Assembly (NCBI RefSeq): GCF_029784155.1
Contig: NC_073693.1
Coordinates: forward strand, 359,739,825 to 359,803,824
From: Uranotaenia lowii
Taxonomy: Eukaryota; Arthropoda; Insecta; Diptera; Culicidae
Reading direction: 5' to 3'
DNA length: 64,000 nt
In this document: positions 13,081 through 25,544 of the stretch, one piece after another
Numbering within the stretch: position 1 is the stretch's first letter
Layout of the letters: each line of letters opens with the position of its first letter
Translations under genes and position numbers: made by a program
The notes under the pieces: model-generated
The model's input: the letters and a program-made list of their open reading frames with translations, nothing else
Told to the model about the DNA's origin: nothing
Database searches by the model: none

Positions 13081-14423
13081 ATTGATTTTCTAAGTATTCC
13101 ACGTACAAATTGTGTTAAAAATGGGTGCAATCGTTGAAGAAAATTGTTTTCTACAAATGCCTTTGATTTTTTATTACTCAAATTACTATAGTTGCTTAAA
13201 AAACTTGATTCTTAAAAACCTTATTCAAAGCCACAGAACAAAACTGTGTTGCAAATACGCGCCGCTGTGTATTCAATACGCGCCTAGCAGCCGAACACAC
13301 CCGAAAGCAGCCGAAGACCGAAAATACACCAATACTTACAGACACTTTGACTGAGAAGAAAATCAAAATGGACTAATCAAAATTTAAAAAAAAAATTAAA
13401 AGTTGATTTTTTGGCTGAACTAACGTTTAAAATATGGTTTTAGCCTTTTTTTTTAATGTTCAATGAAAATTGGCCTTTTCGAAAAACTCATGCTATTTTC
13501 AGCCTACTACGATTGGCGTGTATAGCGAGCGCATGGGCCGTGATAGAACATACCCATAAAAAGCATACCTTAGAGCAAGTTCACTGGTTGAGATGGAGTT
13601 GGAAATTTCGAAGGTTTACAACACATTTCCCGTACACCGGTGTTGGGAAAATCTGATATTCGAACAGTTTCGCGCTGCAAAATTTGTATCGTATAACACT
13701 TTTTGGCTGAGGGTGATATAAAAACACGATGTTTTGCAACACCGAACCGAGTGATAGAGTCGGCGTTGCAATACAGTATTCGTGCATGAAACGCTTAGGT
13801 GCTGTCATCTATCTTATGCTCAAAACCTCAGTTGAGGGGAAAATAAAGGAAATTGAGCGATTTCAGGATTAAAACATAAAGTGATATTTTTTTTTTTTTA
13901 AATCTTTTATCACTTAAATTGATACGAATTGCAATGAAGTTAATTAACTCTTTAAAACTTACAGCCAATTTTTTTCATGCCCTTGCCAATCGAATAGATT
14001 TTGAGGCGCAGAGATGCCAGATAGCTGTGTGAATGAATAAATTCTGTTTGTTTTGTTTGAGCGATTTTCGGGAGTAGGAAATTGTTTCGCTTTTTTCTTT
14101 GAAAAAGATATTCCGTCGGAATGTCCGGTAACAAATTCGGAACGCCGTCTTTAATGGATCCATTGGAACCCTCGCTGTTAATTCGACAAGTGTCAATCAG
14201 ATCAAACGTAGGCGATACGACGCGTCGTATCGGAAGTAAAATTTGGCTTGTGTCTGAAATACCTATACTTTTTATTTGTCACATACTTAATTATCACTTT
14301 GAAAATGAAAGTTTTAGGAACAGTTCAAAAACTTTATCAACTCGTGTAATCAAATGCACTCCAATACAAAACTCATAATTCTGCAGAATACAGCTTAACT
14401 TTGGAATGCATTATAACTTAAAC
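13081..14423. other. Non-coding stretch
   Basis: No gene is recognisable. It contains short unique sequence, A and T runs, and some GC-richer patches (13,250-13,330 and 13,620-13,800). Confidence 0.55.
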
Positions 14424-14574
14424 CAGGCATGTCAAACTGGGGGTTCTTTGGTCAATGCGGCCCGCGTAGCCCCATCTTTCATTAAATATCAAAAAATTCC
14501 CTACTACACAGAAGTACACTGGCTTGAAAGATTTTTAATGCGGCCCGCACACTTAAACGAGTTTGACATGCCTG
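14424..14574. mobile_element. hAT-type MITE, 151 bp, with 8-bp target duplication
   Basis: Ends are the 15-bp inverted repeat CAGGCATGTCAAACT (left) and its reverse complement at the right, the right copy reading GTTTGACATGCCTG. It is flanked by the 8-bp direct repeat ACTTAAAC (14,416-14,423 and 14,575-14,582). An 8-bp duplication and CAG-starting ends are typical of hAT elements. Each subterminal region carries a palindromic GCGGCCCGC. There is no coding capacity, so it would have been mobilised by an unlinked transposase. Confidence 0.9.
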
Positions 14575-14582
14575 ACTTAAAC

Positions 14583-15498
14583 AATATGCACTTATTTATA
14601 CATATAAATAATAAAATTTTCATATTGACACTACTATCACTGACCACTACTATTTTAAGTTGATGATCAAGTAAAATGAATTTGATTTCAATTTTCAAAC
14701 GGTGAATTCAAAATACAAAAAGGCAGTGAAATTACTGAAAAGCAAATTCTCTTGGCATCGCTGGTTGCTTTCGATTTTATACCTTCGTATTCTATCACAC
14801 CCGGTGGACGGCCATCAATTTTGGTCTATATTTCACGATACAAAAATTCCCATCTGTGATACAGACGTCAAAATTCCTTCACTTTTTCCCAACACCATTG
14901 GACTTGCTCTTAGCGAGTTCAGTATGCTTTTTTTAGCATTAAATCATAGTTTAGATTCTCCTCTATCGATGTGTCAGAAAGAATTGTCTAATTCGTTTTT
15001 CTCTGCTTGGTGACACCTTATTGAAAGTGTTTTAAAATTTAGATCGAAATGAAGAAAAATCTAAATTGTGAAATTAACACGACACAGGGTAGTGAACCTT
15101 CATATAAGAGAAGCGACATCTGATCCCTCTCAAAATAAAAGATGTGGCAACATCGCCGAAATCTTGTATAAAAAAAATCCTCAGCACTGTTTTCAGGCTC
15201 AATGTTCAAGCTCTAAAGTGAACGCTCCTTCAATCCCACAAAACAACATTGAGCTCGATGCCCAAAGGATCGCGATAAACGGTATGAATGACTTGAATTT
15301 CGTTAATAATCAGTTAGTTTTTTAACTAGGAACACGATTCACCAAAGCATTGAAAAAAAATGCACCTAATCATAAATTCATATGACCAGCTTTAAAATTA
15401 TCTGATTAAACTATAACAACAATCACAATAGCTTCCTTGGTTGAGTTTTCAATAAGAAAGGTAAAAGCTCTGCTTGGATCGATTGGAATCGATTTTGA
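14583..15498. other. Non-coding stretch
   Basis: An open frame of about 100 codons lies at 14,702-15,013 (plus) and one of 85 at 15,068-15,325. Their translations have no recognisable domain and composition is like the surrounding DNA. I see no supported gene. Confidence 0.5.
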
Positions 15499-16462
15499 CA
15501 CGGAAAATAATAAAATGGTTAAATTTACCGAGTTAGCAAAGGTGAACGCTCGTGAAAGCCAAAAAGGTAACTTCTACCTCTTCGAGGTGAAACTCACCTC
15601 ACAGTGAGGTAAAATTTACCTGAATCGAGGTTGGAAAAAAGGTAAAATTCACCGAGAAAAAAGGTGAATCCAAAAAAGGTAAATCTTACCTCGTAGCGAG
15701 GTGAAGTTCACCTGAATTGAGCTCGATAAAAAAGTATAATTCACCTAGAAAAAAGGTAAATCCAAATAAGGTAAAACTTACCTCGTAGCGAGGTGTAATT
15801 GATCTGGATTGAGCTAAACAAAACGGTACAATTCTTCTAAAAAAAAAGTAACTATTCGCCGAACCCGTTCATTGAGGTTAAGCTGTTTTGTCATTCTAGG
15901 AACAAGTTTTGCTTTTGCGGAATAGAATGGTAAGTGTTCTTAAATATCATTTAGTTGTGCTGGTTCTCGTCATAATACTATTGATTTGGTTTCAGATCGG
16001 CCCATAGAGCTTTGAGGTGTATTCCACGTCATCCTCCAGCCGGAAAAGCCGAACCTGATCGGATTAGTCGAACGGAGGAGGCCATGAATGTACGCAACGC
16101 AAGTGGATTCAGCGGCCATAGCGGCTCAGAAGAACGCGAAGCCGAATTACCAGTCCCTATTTATCTCCATTAAATATCATTTTTGAAAGAATTTTGTATT
16201 TTTTAATTCTTATTGAAGAAAACAATTAAACCAACCAGCATTTACCTTTTAAATCAGTAAATGGGAAAACGGTATTATTTACTATTTTGCTAGATAAATG
16301 CGAAAAAGGTAAAATTTACCTTTTTCCTAGGTAAATGGAAAAAAAGGTAAAATTTACCTTTTTGCTCGGTGAATGAAAAAAAGGTAAAATTTACCTCGAA
16401 AGAGGGGTGAGAAAAATTCACCTCGCAAAAAGGTAAATTTTACCTTTTTTTTATTTTTCGTG
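15499..16462. mobile_element. Inverted-repeat element with GGTAAA/TTTACC modules, about 964 bp
   Basis: The two ends form an imperfect inverted repeat. The first 31 bases (starting CACGGAAAATAATAAAA) match the reverse complement of the last 31 (ending TTATTTTTCGTG) at 27 positions. Next to both ends are many short blocks such as AAAGGTAAAATTTACC and GAGGTGAA...TTCACCT that can pair with each other. The centre (15,900-16,200) is more complex and includes a sequence with good splice signals (donor GGTAAGTG near 15,929, acceptor TTTGGTTTCAG near 15,996). No transposase is visible. A 2-bp GA may be the target duplication, but this is weak. A fragment of the same family lies at 590-705. Confidence 0.65.
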
Positions 16463-18049
16463 GACAGTTCTTTTGCTCGATTGGAATTTTGAGTTTCAGA
16501 TGTCACTTCTCTTATATACAGGTTCACTAACACAGGGGCATTTTAAGGAAAAATTCAAACTTGCCATGACCAATCACAGCATGATTCAGATTCATCAGAA
16601 CAAGGGTGGCGCGTATTAGCCACATGGGGCGTTATATGAACTTTTCCCCTACACCTAATTCTCTCGTTTGAATTATCACAGTAACCTTTGAGAAAAATGG
16701 GCAAATTGAAAACGTTTTTTGGCAGTAAAAAGTGTTTAATTTTCCCTGAAAGAACAAAAATTGTGGAAGAAATATCCGGGAAAGTAGTTTTTTGTCCATT
16801 ATATTAAAAAAAATCGACGAGAGTAGGTACTTTGTCAACTCGAACGAGGATTAACACTATGTAGTGTCTACAGAGATTAATACCACCAAGTTAGGAACTT
16901 GACGAGGATTAGATCCGGCGTTTATATAAAACAGGTCAGTGTTTTTTTCAAATTTACATAAAATCTCAAAATGGGAAAAAAAAAACATAATGAAATTTTG
17001 TTTCTTAAAATTATAATTGTGAACACCATAGAACGCTCACGTCGTTTCAATACATTTCGCGTATCATTCTGATGTTGATTTGAAGAAGTTAGCTGTTTTC
17101 AATACAACTTCTCGATGTTCAAAAATCGATGGAAAACTACTTTTCATTGCAATCATAAAACAATCAAACCGCTGCAACCTGCATTGGCTTAGTCCGAGCC
17201 GGGTTATCGGTGTGGATTTTTTTTATCGACCTCTTCCTGCCGATTTATGTTGTTGAGGAAAAGACAAATCAAGCTAAGACGATTTTATGATGGTGAACTA
17301 ACTGACTACCTTTATTTTTTATTATCGGCCGGTATCGTTCGTAGCCAACAAGTCTCTCCCCGAGAAGCATTCCAAGGTCTTCTGACCGATTCCGACCTCA
17401 TTTGTTTGTTGTGTGTTGTTTGCATTCGATTCCAGGCCAGTGTAAGGAATGCTTTTTTTTTGCTTCCTCACTTCCTTTGACGTGATTTGATTAGCCTCCA
17501 AATCCCACCGAAGGAACTAGGTTGAGGTAATGCAACATCAGCAGCAACCGATTGGGGGTCGCCGACAACAATTGGTCACCCGAGAATGTTCCGTGATTTG
17601 TCCGGTTTGAATTCCCTTACGTTCGAGTGAAGAATCACGATTTACCTAGTGACGTTTTTTTTCTTTTAATTGAACCCTCGGTTCTTTCTTATGTTAACGA
17701 GGTAATAGTCACGAAGACCGTTTCGCTGCGATTGACTGTGGAATTCCGGTGATTATAAAATCCTTTGTTTTGGAAGTTTGATAAAAATCTTCAATGTCGA
17801 TATGTAAAACTTTCCAGTACGAAGACGATTGAGAAAGATTCCAAAACAAGAAGCGAAAAATTAACTAGGCAGTTGAATAATTACAAGGTAATTGATGTAT
17901 GTATTGCCATATGAGAGTTTAAAATAGGTCAAACTAGAAAAACTAAAGCAAAAAATGTTTTGCTGTTGAAATTAATCTTAAAAGAAACGGTTCATCAAAG
18001 AAAATTGTAGCTATAAGTAGCAAATATCCAAAATGAGAAAAAAAAGAGA
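16463..18049. other. Non-coding island between element and array
   Basis: No gene is recognised. The part at 17,160-17,760 has balanced composition and no repeats. The rest is AT-rich. Confidence 0.5.
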
Positions 18050-21000
18050 TTTTGACAATTTCGAGCAATTTTAACGACTTTGACAATTTTTACAATTTCG
18101 ATAATTTTGACAATTTTGACAATTTTGACAATTTTGACAATTTTGACAATTTTGACAATTTTGACAATTTTGACAATTTTGACAATTTTGACAACTTTGA
18201 CAATTTTGACAACTTTGACAATTTTGACAATTTTGACAATTTTGACAATTTTGACAATTTTGACAATTTTGACAATTTTGACAATTTTGACAATTTTGAC
18301 AATTTTGACAATTTAAACGATTTTGACAAATTTGACAATTTTGACAATTTTGACAATTTTGACAATTTTGACAATTTTGACAATTTTGACAATTTTGACA
18401 ATTTTGACAATTTTGACAATTTTGACAATTTTGACAATTTTGACAATTTTGACCATTTTGACAATTTTGGCAATTTTGACAATTATGACAATTTTGACAA
18501 TTTTGACAATTTTGACAATTTTGACAGTTTTGACAATTTTGACTATTTAAACGCCTTTGACAAATTTGACAATTTTGACAATTTTGACAATTTTGACAAT
18601 TTTGACAATTTTTACAATTTTTACAATTTTGACAATTTTGACAATTTTGACAATTTCGAGCAATTTTAACGACTTTGACAATTTTGACTATTTTGACTAT
18701 TTTGGCAATTTTGACAATTTTGACAATTTTGACATTTTTGACAATTTTGACATTTTTGACAATTTTGACAATTTTGACAATTTTAACAATTTTGACAATT
18801 TTGACAATTTTGACAATTTTAACAATTTTGACAATTTTGACAATTTTTACAATTTTGACAGTTTTGACAATTTTGACAATTTTGACAATTTTGACAATTT
18901 TGACAATTTTGACAATTTTGACAATTTTGACAATTTTGACAATTTTGACAATTTAAACGATTTTGACAATTTTGACCATTTTGACAATTTTGACAATTTT
19001 GACAATTTTGACAATTTTGACAATTTTGACAATTTTGACAATTTTGACAATTTTGACAATTTTGACAATTTTGACAATTTTGACAATTTTGACAATTTTG
19101 ACAATTTTGACAATTTTGACAATTTTGACAATTTTGACAATTTTGACAATTTTGACAATTTTGACAATTTTGACAATTTTGACAATTTTGACAATTTTGA
19201 CAATTTTGACAATTTTGACAATTTTGACAATTTTGACCATTTTGACAATTTCGACAATTTTGACAATTTTGACAATTTTGACAATTTTGACAGTTTTGAC
19301 AATTTTGACAATTCAAACGATTTTGACAAATTTGACAATTTTGACAATTTTGACAATTTTGACAATTTTGACAATTTTTTCAATTTTTACAATTTTTACA
19401 ATTTTTACAATTTTGACAATTTTGACAATTTCGAGCAATTTTAACAACTTTGACAATTTTGACTATTTTGACTTTTTTGGCAATTTTGACAATTTTGACA
19501 ATTTTGACATTTTTGACAATTTTGACAATTTTGACAATTTTAACAATTTTGACAATTTTGACAATTTTGACAATTTTGACAATTTTGACAATTTTGACAA
19601 TTTTGACAACTTTGACAATTTTGACAATTTTGACAATTTTGGCAATTTTGACAATTTTGACAATTTTGACAATTTAAACGATTTTGACAAATTTGACAAT
19701 TTTGACAATTTTGACAATTTTGACAATTTTGACAATTTTGACCATTTTGACAATTTTGACAATTTTGACAATTTTGACAATTTTGACAATTTAAACAATT
19801 TTGACAATTTTGACAATTTTGACAATTTTGACAATTTTGACAATTTTGACAATTTTGACCATTTTGACAATTTCGACAATTTTGACAATTTTGACAATTT
19901 TGACAATTTTGACAGTTTTGTCAATTTTGACAATTTAAACGATTTTGACAAATTTGACAATTTTGACAATTTTGACAATTTTGACAATTTTGACAATTTT
20001 GACAATTTTTACAATTTTTACAATTTTTACAATTTTTACAATTTTTACAATTTTTACAATTTTTACAATTTTTACAATTTTGACAATTTCGAGCAATTTT
20101 AACGACTTTGACAATTTTGACTTTTTTGACTATTTTGGCAATTTTGACAATTTTGACAATTTTGACATTTTTGACAATTTTGACAATTTTGACAATTTTA
20201 ACAATTTTGACAATTTTGACAATTTTGACAATTTTGACAATTTTGACAATTTTTACAAGTTTGACAGTTTTGACAATTTTGACAATTTTGACAATTTTGA
20301 CAATTTTGACAATTTTGACAATTTTGACAATTTTGACAATTTTGACAATTTTGACAATTTTGACAATTTTGACAATTTAAACGATTTTGACAATTTTGAC
20401 AATTTTGACAATTTTGACAATTTTGACAATTTTGACAATTTTGACAATTTTGACAATTTTGACAATTTTGACAATTTTGACAATTTTGACAATTTTGACA
20501 ATTTTGACAATTTTGACAATTTTGACAATTTTGACAATTTTGACAATTTTGACAATTTTGACAATTTTGACAATTTTGACAATTTTGACAATTTTGACAA
20601 TTTTGACAATTTTGACAATTTTGACAATTTTGACAATTTTGACAATTTTGACAATTTTGACAATTTTGACAATTTTGACAATTTTGACAATTTTGACAAT
20701 TTTGACAATTTTGACAATTTTGATAATTTTGACAATTTTGACCATTTTGATAATTTTGACAATTTTGACCATTTTGACAATTTTGACAATTTTGACAATT
20801 TTGACAATTTTGACAATTTTGACAATTTTGACAATTTTGACAATTTTGACAATTTTGACAATTTTGACAATTTTGACAATTTTGACAATTTTGACAATTT
20901 TGACAATTTTGACAATTTTGACAATTTTGACAATTTTGACAATTTTGACAATTTTGACAATTTTGACAATTTTGACAATTTTGACAATTTTGACAATTTT

Positions 21001-23556
21001 GACAATTTTGACAATTTTGACAATTTTGACAATTTTGACAATTTTGACAATTTTGACAATTTTGACAATTTTGACAATTTTGACAATTTTGACAATTTTG
21101 ACAATTTTGACAATTTTGACAATTTTGACAATTTTGATAATTTTGACAATTTTGACAATTTTGACAATTTTGACAATTTTGACAATTTTGACTATTTTGG
21201 CAATTTTGACAATTTTTACAATTTTTACAATTTTGACAATTTTGACAATTTTGACAATTTTTACAATTTTGACAATTTTGTCAATTTTAACAATTTTGAC
21301 AAATTTGACAATTTAAACGATTTTGACAAATTTGACAATTTTGACAATTTTGACAATTTTGACAGCATTGACAATTTTGACAATTTTGACCATTTTGACC
21401 ATTTTGACAATTTTGACAATTTTGACAATTTTGACAATTTTGACAATTTTGACCATTTTGACCATTTTGACAATTTTGACAATTTTGACCATTTTGACAA
21501 TTTTGACAATTTTGACAATTTTGTTAATTTTGACAATTTTGATAATTTTGACAATTTTGACAATTTTGACAATTTTGACGATTTTGACAGTTTTGACAGT
21601 TTTGACAATTTTGACAATTTTGACAATTTTGACAACTTTGACAATTTTGACAATTTTGACAATTTTGACAATTTTGACAATTTTGACAATTTTGACAATT
21701 TTGACAATTTAAACGATTTTGACAAATTTGACAATTTTGACAATTTTGACAATTTTGACAATTTTGACAATTTTGACCATTTTGACAATTTTGACAATTT
21801 TGACAATTTTGACAATTTAAACAATTTTGACAATTTTGACAATTTTGACAATTTTGACAATTTTGACAATTTTGACAATTTTGACAATTTTGACAATTTT
21901 GACCATTTTGACAATTTCGACAATTTTGACAATTTTGACAATTTTGACAGTTTTGACAATTTTGACAATTTAAACGATTTTGACAAATTTGACAATTTTG
22001 ACAATTTTGACAATTTTGACAATTTTGACAATTTTGACAATTTTTACAATTTTTACAATTTTTACAATTTTTACAATTTTGACAATTTTGACAATTTTGA
22101 CAATTTCGAGCAATTTTAACGACTTTGACAATTTTGACTTTTTTGACTATTTTGGCAATTTTGACAATTTTGACAATTTTGACATTTTTGACAATTTTGA
22201 CAATTTTGACAATTTTAACAATTTTGACAATTTTGACAATTTTGACAATTTTGACAATTTTGACAATTTTGACAATTTTGACAATTTTGACAATTTTTAC
22301 AAGTTTGACAGTTTTGACAATTTTGACAATTTTGACAATTTTGACAATTTTGACAATTTTGACAATTTTGACAATTTTGACAATTTAAACGATTTTGACA
22401 ATTTTGACAATTTTGACAATTTTGACAATTTTGACAATTTTGACAATTTTGACAATTTTGACAATTTTGACAATTTTGACAATTTTGACAATTTTGACAA
22501 TTTTGACAATTTTGACAATTTTGACAATTTTGACAATTTTGACAATTTTGACAATTTTGACAATTTTGACAATTTTGACAATTTTGACAATTTTGACAAT
22601 TTTGACAATTTTGACAATTTTGACAATTTTGACAATTTTGACAATTTTGACAATTTTGACAATTTTGACAATTTTGACAATTTTGACAATTTTGACAATT
22701 TTGATAATTTTGACAATTTTGACAATTTTGACAATTTTGACAATTTTGACAATTTTGACAATTTTGACAATTTTGGCAATTTTGACAATTTTGACAATTT
22801 TGACAATTTTGACAATTTTGACAATTTTGACAATTTTGACAATTTTGACAATTTTGACAATTTTGACAATTTTGACAATTTTGACAATTTTGACAATTTT
22901 GACAATTTTGACAATTTTGACAATTTTGACAATTTTGACAATTTTGACAATTTTGACAATTTTGACAATTTTGACAATTTTGACAATTTTGACAATTTTG
23001 ACAATTTTGACAATTTTGACAATTTTGACAATTTTGACAATTTTGACAATTTTGACAATTTTGACAATTTTGACAATTTTGACAATTTTGACAATTTTGA
23101 CAATTTTGACTATTTTGGCAAATTTGACAATTTTTACAATTTTTACAATTTTGACAATTTTGACAATTTTGACAATTTTGACAATTTTGTCAATTTTAAC
23201 AATTTTGACAATTTTGACAATTTTGACAATTTAAACGATTTTGACAAATTTGACAATTTTGACAATTTTGACAATTTTGACAGTTTTGACAATTTTGACA
23301 ATTTTGACCATTTTGACCATTTTGACCATTTTGACAATTTTGACAATTTTGACAATTTTGACAATTTTGACAATTTTGACCATTTTGACAATTTTGACAA
23401 TTTTGACCATTTTGACAATTTTGACAATTTTGACAATTTTGTTAATTTTGACAATTTTGATAATTTTGACAATTTTGACAATTTTGACAATTTTGACGAT
23501 TTTGACAGTTTTGACAGTTTTGACAATTTTGACAATTTTGACAATTTTGAAAATTA
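18050..23556. repeat. 9-bp tandem array with higher-order structure, monomer GACAATTTT (about 610 copies)
   Basis: The longest array (5.5 kb). A distinctive junction, TTTCGAGCAATTTTAAC followed by (G/A)ACTTTGAC, recurs with its TCGAG at 18,061, 18,656, 19,431, 20,089 and 22,106. This divides the array into blocks of 595, 775, 658 and 2,017 bp plus a last block of 1,450 bp. After each of the last four junctions comes TTTTGACTATTTTG or TTTTGACTTTTTTG and a TTTTGGCAA copy. Before most junctions comes a run of TTTTTACAA. A second marker, TTTAAACGATTTTGACAAA, recurs within blocks (for example near 18,314, 19,674, 19,936, 21,314, 21,709, 21,970 and 23,232). The 2-kb block and the last block share order and variants, so they are segmental duplicates. 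Confidence 0.96.
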
Positions 23557-25544
23557 TTGATTGGTTGTGATGGAAATGTAGGTATTTAAAATTCTGTCAA
23601 GAATGTTTATGTCAACATCTTAGTCACGTCCAGAAGTCTCATGTTCCCTCGAATTCTGATGTTATTGGCTCAAGCATGGGCCAGGCATAAACATACTATA
23701 CACTTCATGGCAAATAATTTCGAGGACGCCAGCGAGCAATTTGTTAGGTCCAAATCGGATCAACCACTTGCATCTCATTAGTGTCCGGACTTCGCATCGT
23801 CGTCACGATTCTGGCAGGCTATTTGGACGTAATGCTAGTCTCAAAGCAAACAAATCATATTTTGTCTTTTCAAACAATCAATCTGTCATAAAATCGCAAA
23901 AAGCTGTTAGAGAGCCACAGACAAATGGATGTTAAAGTTATGGAAAGACCGATTTTTTAGTTTTTCACAAAATTGTTGAGAGAAACCTTTTTAGAAAAAT
24001 TTTAGTCTCACAAAAAGTCTATTTAAAATTGTCAGGTCCACATCGCAGTGAAAAGTTACGAATCGCCTCATCTTGCAAGCTCATGTTTTCTGCGGGGGAC
24101 CAAAGCGAAGAGTGACCCTGCCTGCCTTCCTGCCTGTGGGAGGGGCAAATCAAGAACCCGTGCGTTCCTGCCTTAATGACTGCAGGCAGTTATTAATGAT
24201 TAATGTGGCTAAAAATAGATGCTTATACCATATCCAGTAAGCGAATTCATTCTGTTCAAGGCATGGTGAGGGAGTTGCACTGCCTGATCCCAGTTTGTCA
24301 GCATCAGGGGTTTCCTTCCGACTCTATTGAAGTCTCTGGTGGCTCCCTGGAAAGGTAGGTGCGATACCGAAATTCTGACATGGCACGAGCCTCGGCAAAT
24401 TGAAGTCCCTCCCTCGGTTGACTCAACCAGCTACCTGAAGGCTTGAATAAATTTTGTAAGTGCCAAGCAGTGGTTCTTAATGTAAATGAGAGTAACAGAA
24501 AAATTGATTCATGAAATCTGTATTTAAATTCAGATTTCTCTATTTATGAAAAATATTAACAAAAAACGTTTTTCTGAAATCTGAAATTTAATTTGAATCC
24601 ACAGTCTAAATGATAGACAAAATCTGTCTTACAAAAATGCTATTGGCAATTCGGCTCGAAAGGCAAGCACGTGTGTAGGCACAAATAAATTGTTTGAATC
24701 TAAATGCAGAATTATGATAATTGGTACTTGACAGTGAACAATCATGTTTAGCAATAGTTTATTTACGTTCGTTCATAAATATTCAAAAGCCAAGATCGAT
24801 CGAATGGTGTTTGGTTATACCAAAAAAATAGCAGAAAATCTTTCAAATAGGTCGAAGAGCGGGAAGAGAGTGACAAGCTTTATGGTGTCAATGACAGCAT
24901 TTATCATTAATAACAAACCTTTCAATACAATCGTCCAAAATGAATTTGCCGTCGTTGAGTTTAGCTTGGCATGTAAAGTTTGCTGGATGATTTATTTGAA
25001 TCGCTCGAGCGACCCGACAATAACCCGGAGAGAAGCCCAATTGGAGATGATGATGGCAGGCAGGCAGGCAGGCATTCGAGTGACCTTCTATGAACCCTGA
25101 ACTTGTAGGCAAGACTTACATCAATCTAAGCTGCTCCTTTAATGCCTCCGATTGTGAGATAAACCTTTTGAGTAAACAATGAATGGCTCAATCTGACTCA
25201 TAGAAACGGCAGTTTGTAATCTGATTGCAGTTTAGCGATCGCGATCGAGTAAACACACGATCGAAGCTCCACAGCAGCAACGGTTGCAGTGGAATTCTCC
25301 ACCCACTAAAATTAATTTTCCAAGATTAAGCGGGAATTCAGGGAAGGATCCAATTCGTCATACCCATAAGTCCATAAATCGAAGGTGCCATTCCCTAAAT
25401 ATGCAACTCAAGCGAAGGTGTGAGAAAATTGATGATGATTCAGGTTCAGTGTTGTCCAAATGAAAACAAATGAAAAAAAAACAAAATTCAATTAAAATAC
25501 ACAAGAATTTCAAAAAGAATTACAAAAAAAATTAAAGAAAACAG
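23557..25544. other. Non-coding island between arrays
   Basis: No gene is recognised. The part at 24,050-24,460 is GC-richer with CCTGCC-type motifs, and a short (GGCA)n run lies at about 25,054-25,075. An open frame of 118 codons at 24,744-25,100 (plus) matches no family I know. Confidence 0.5.

Noticed and set aside
14702..15325. Two plus-strand open frames of 103 and 85 codons
   Set aside because: Composition and context are like the neighbouring non-coding DNA and there is no recognisable motif.
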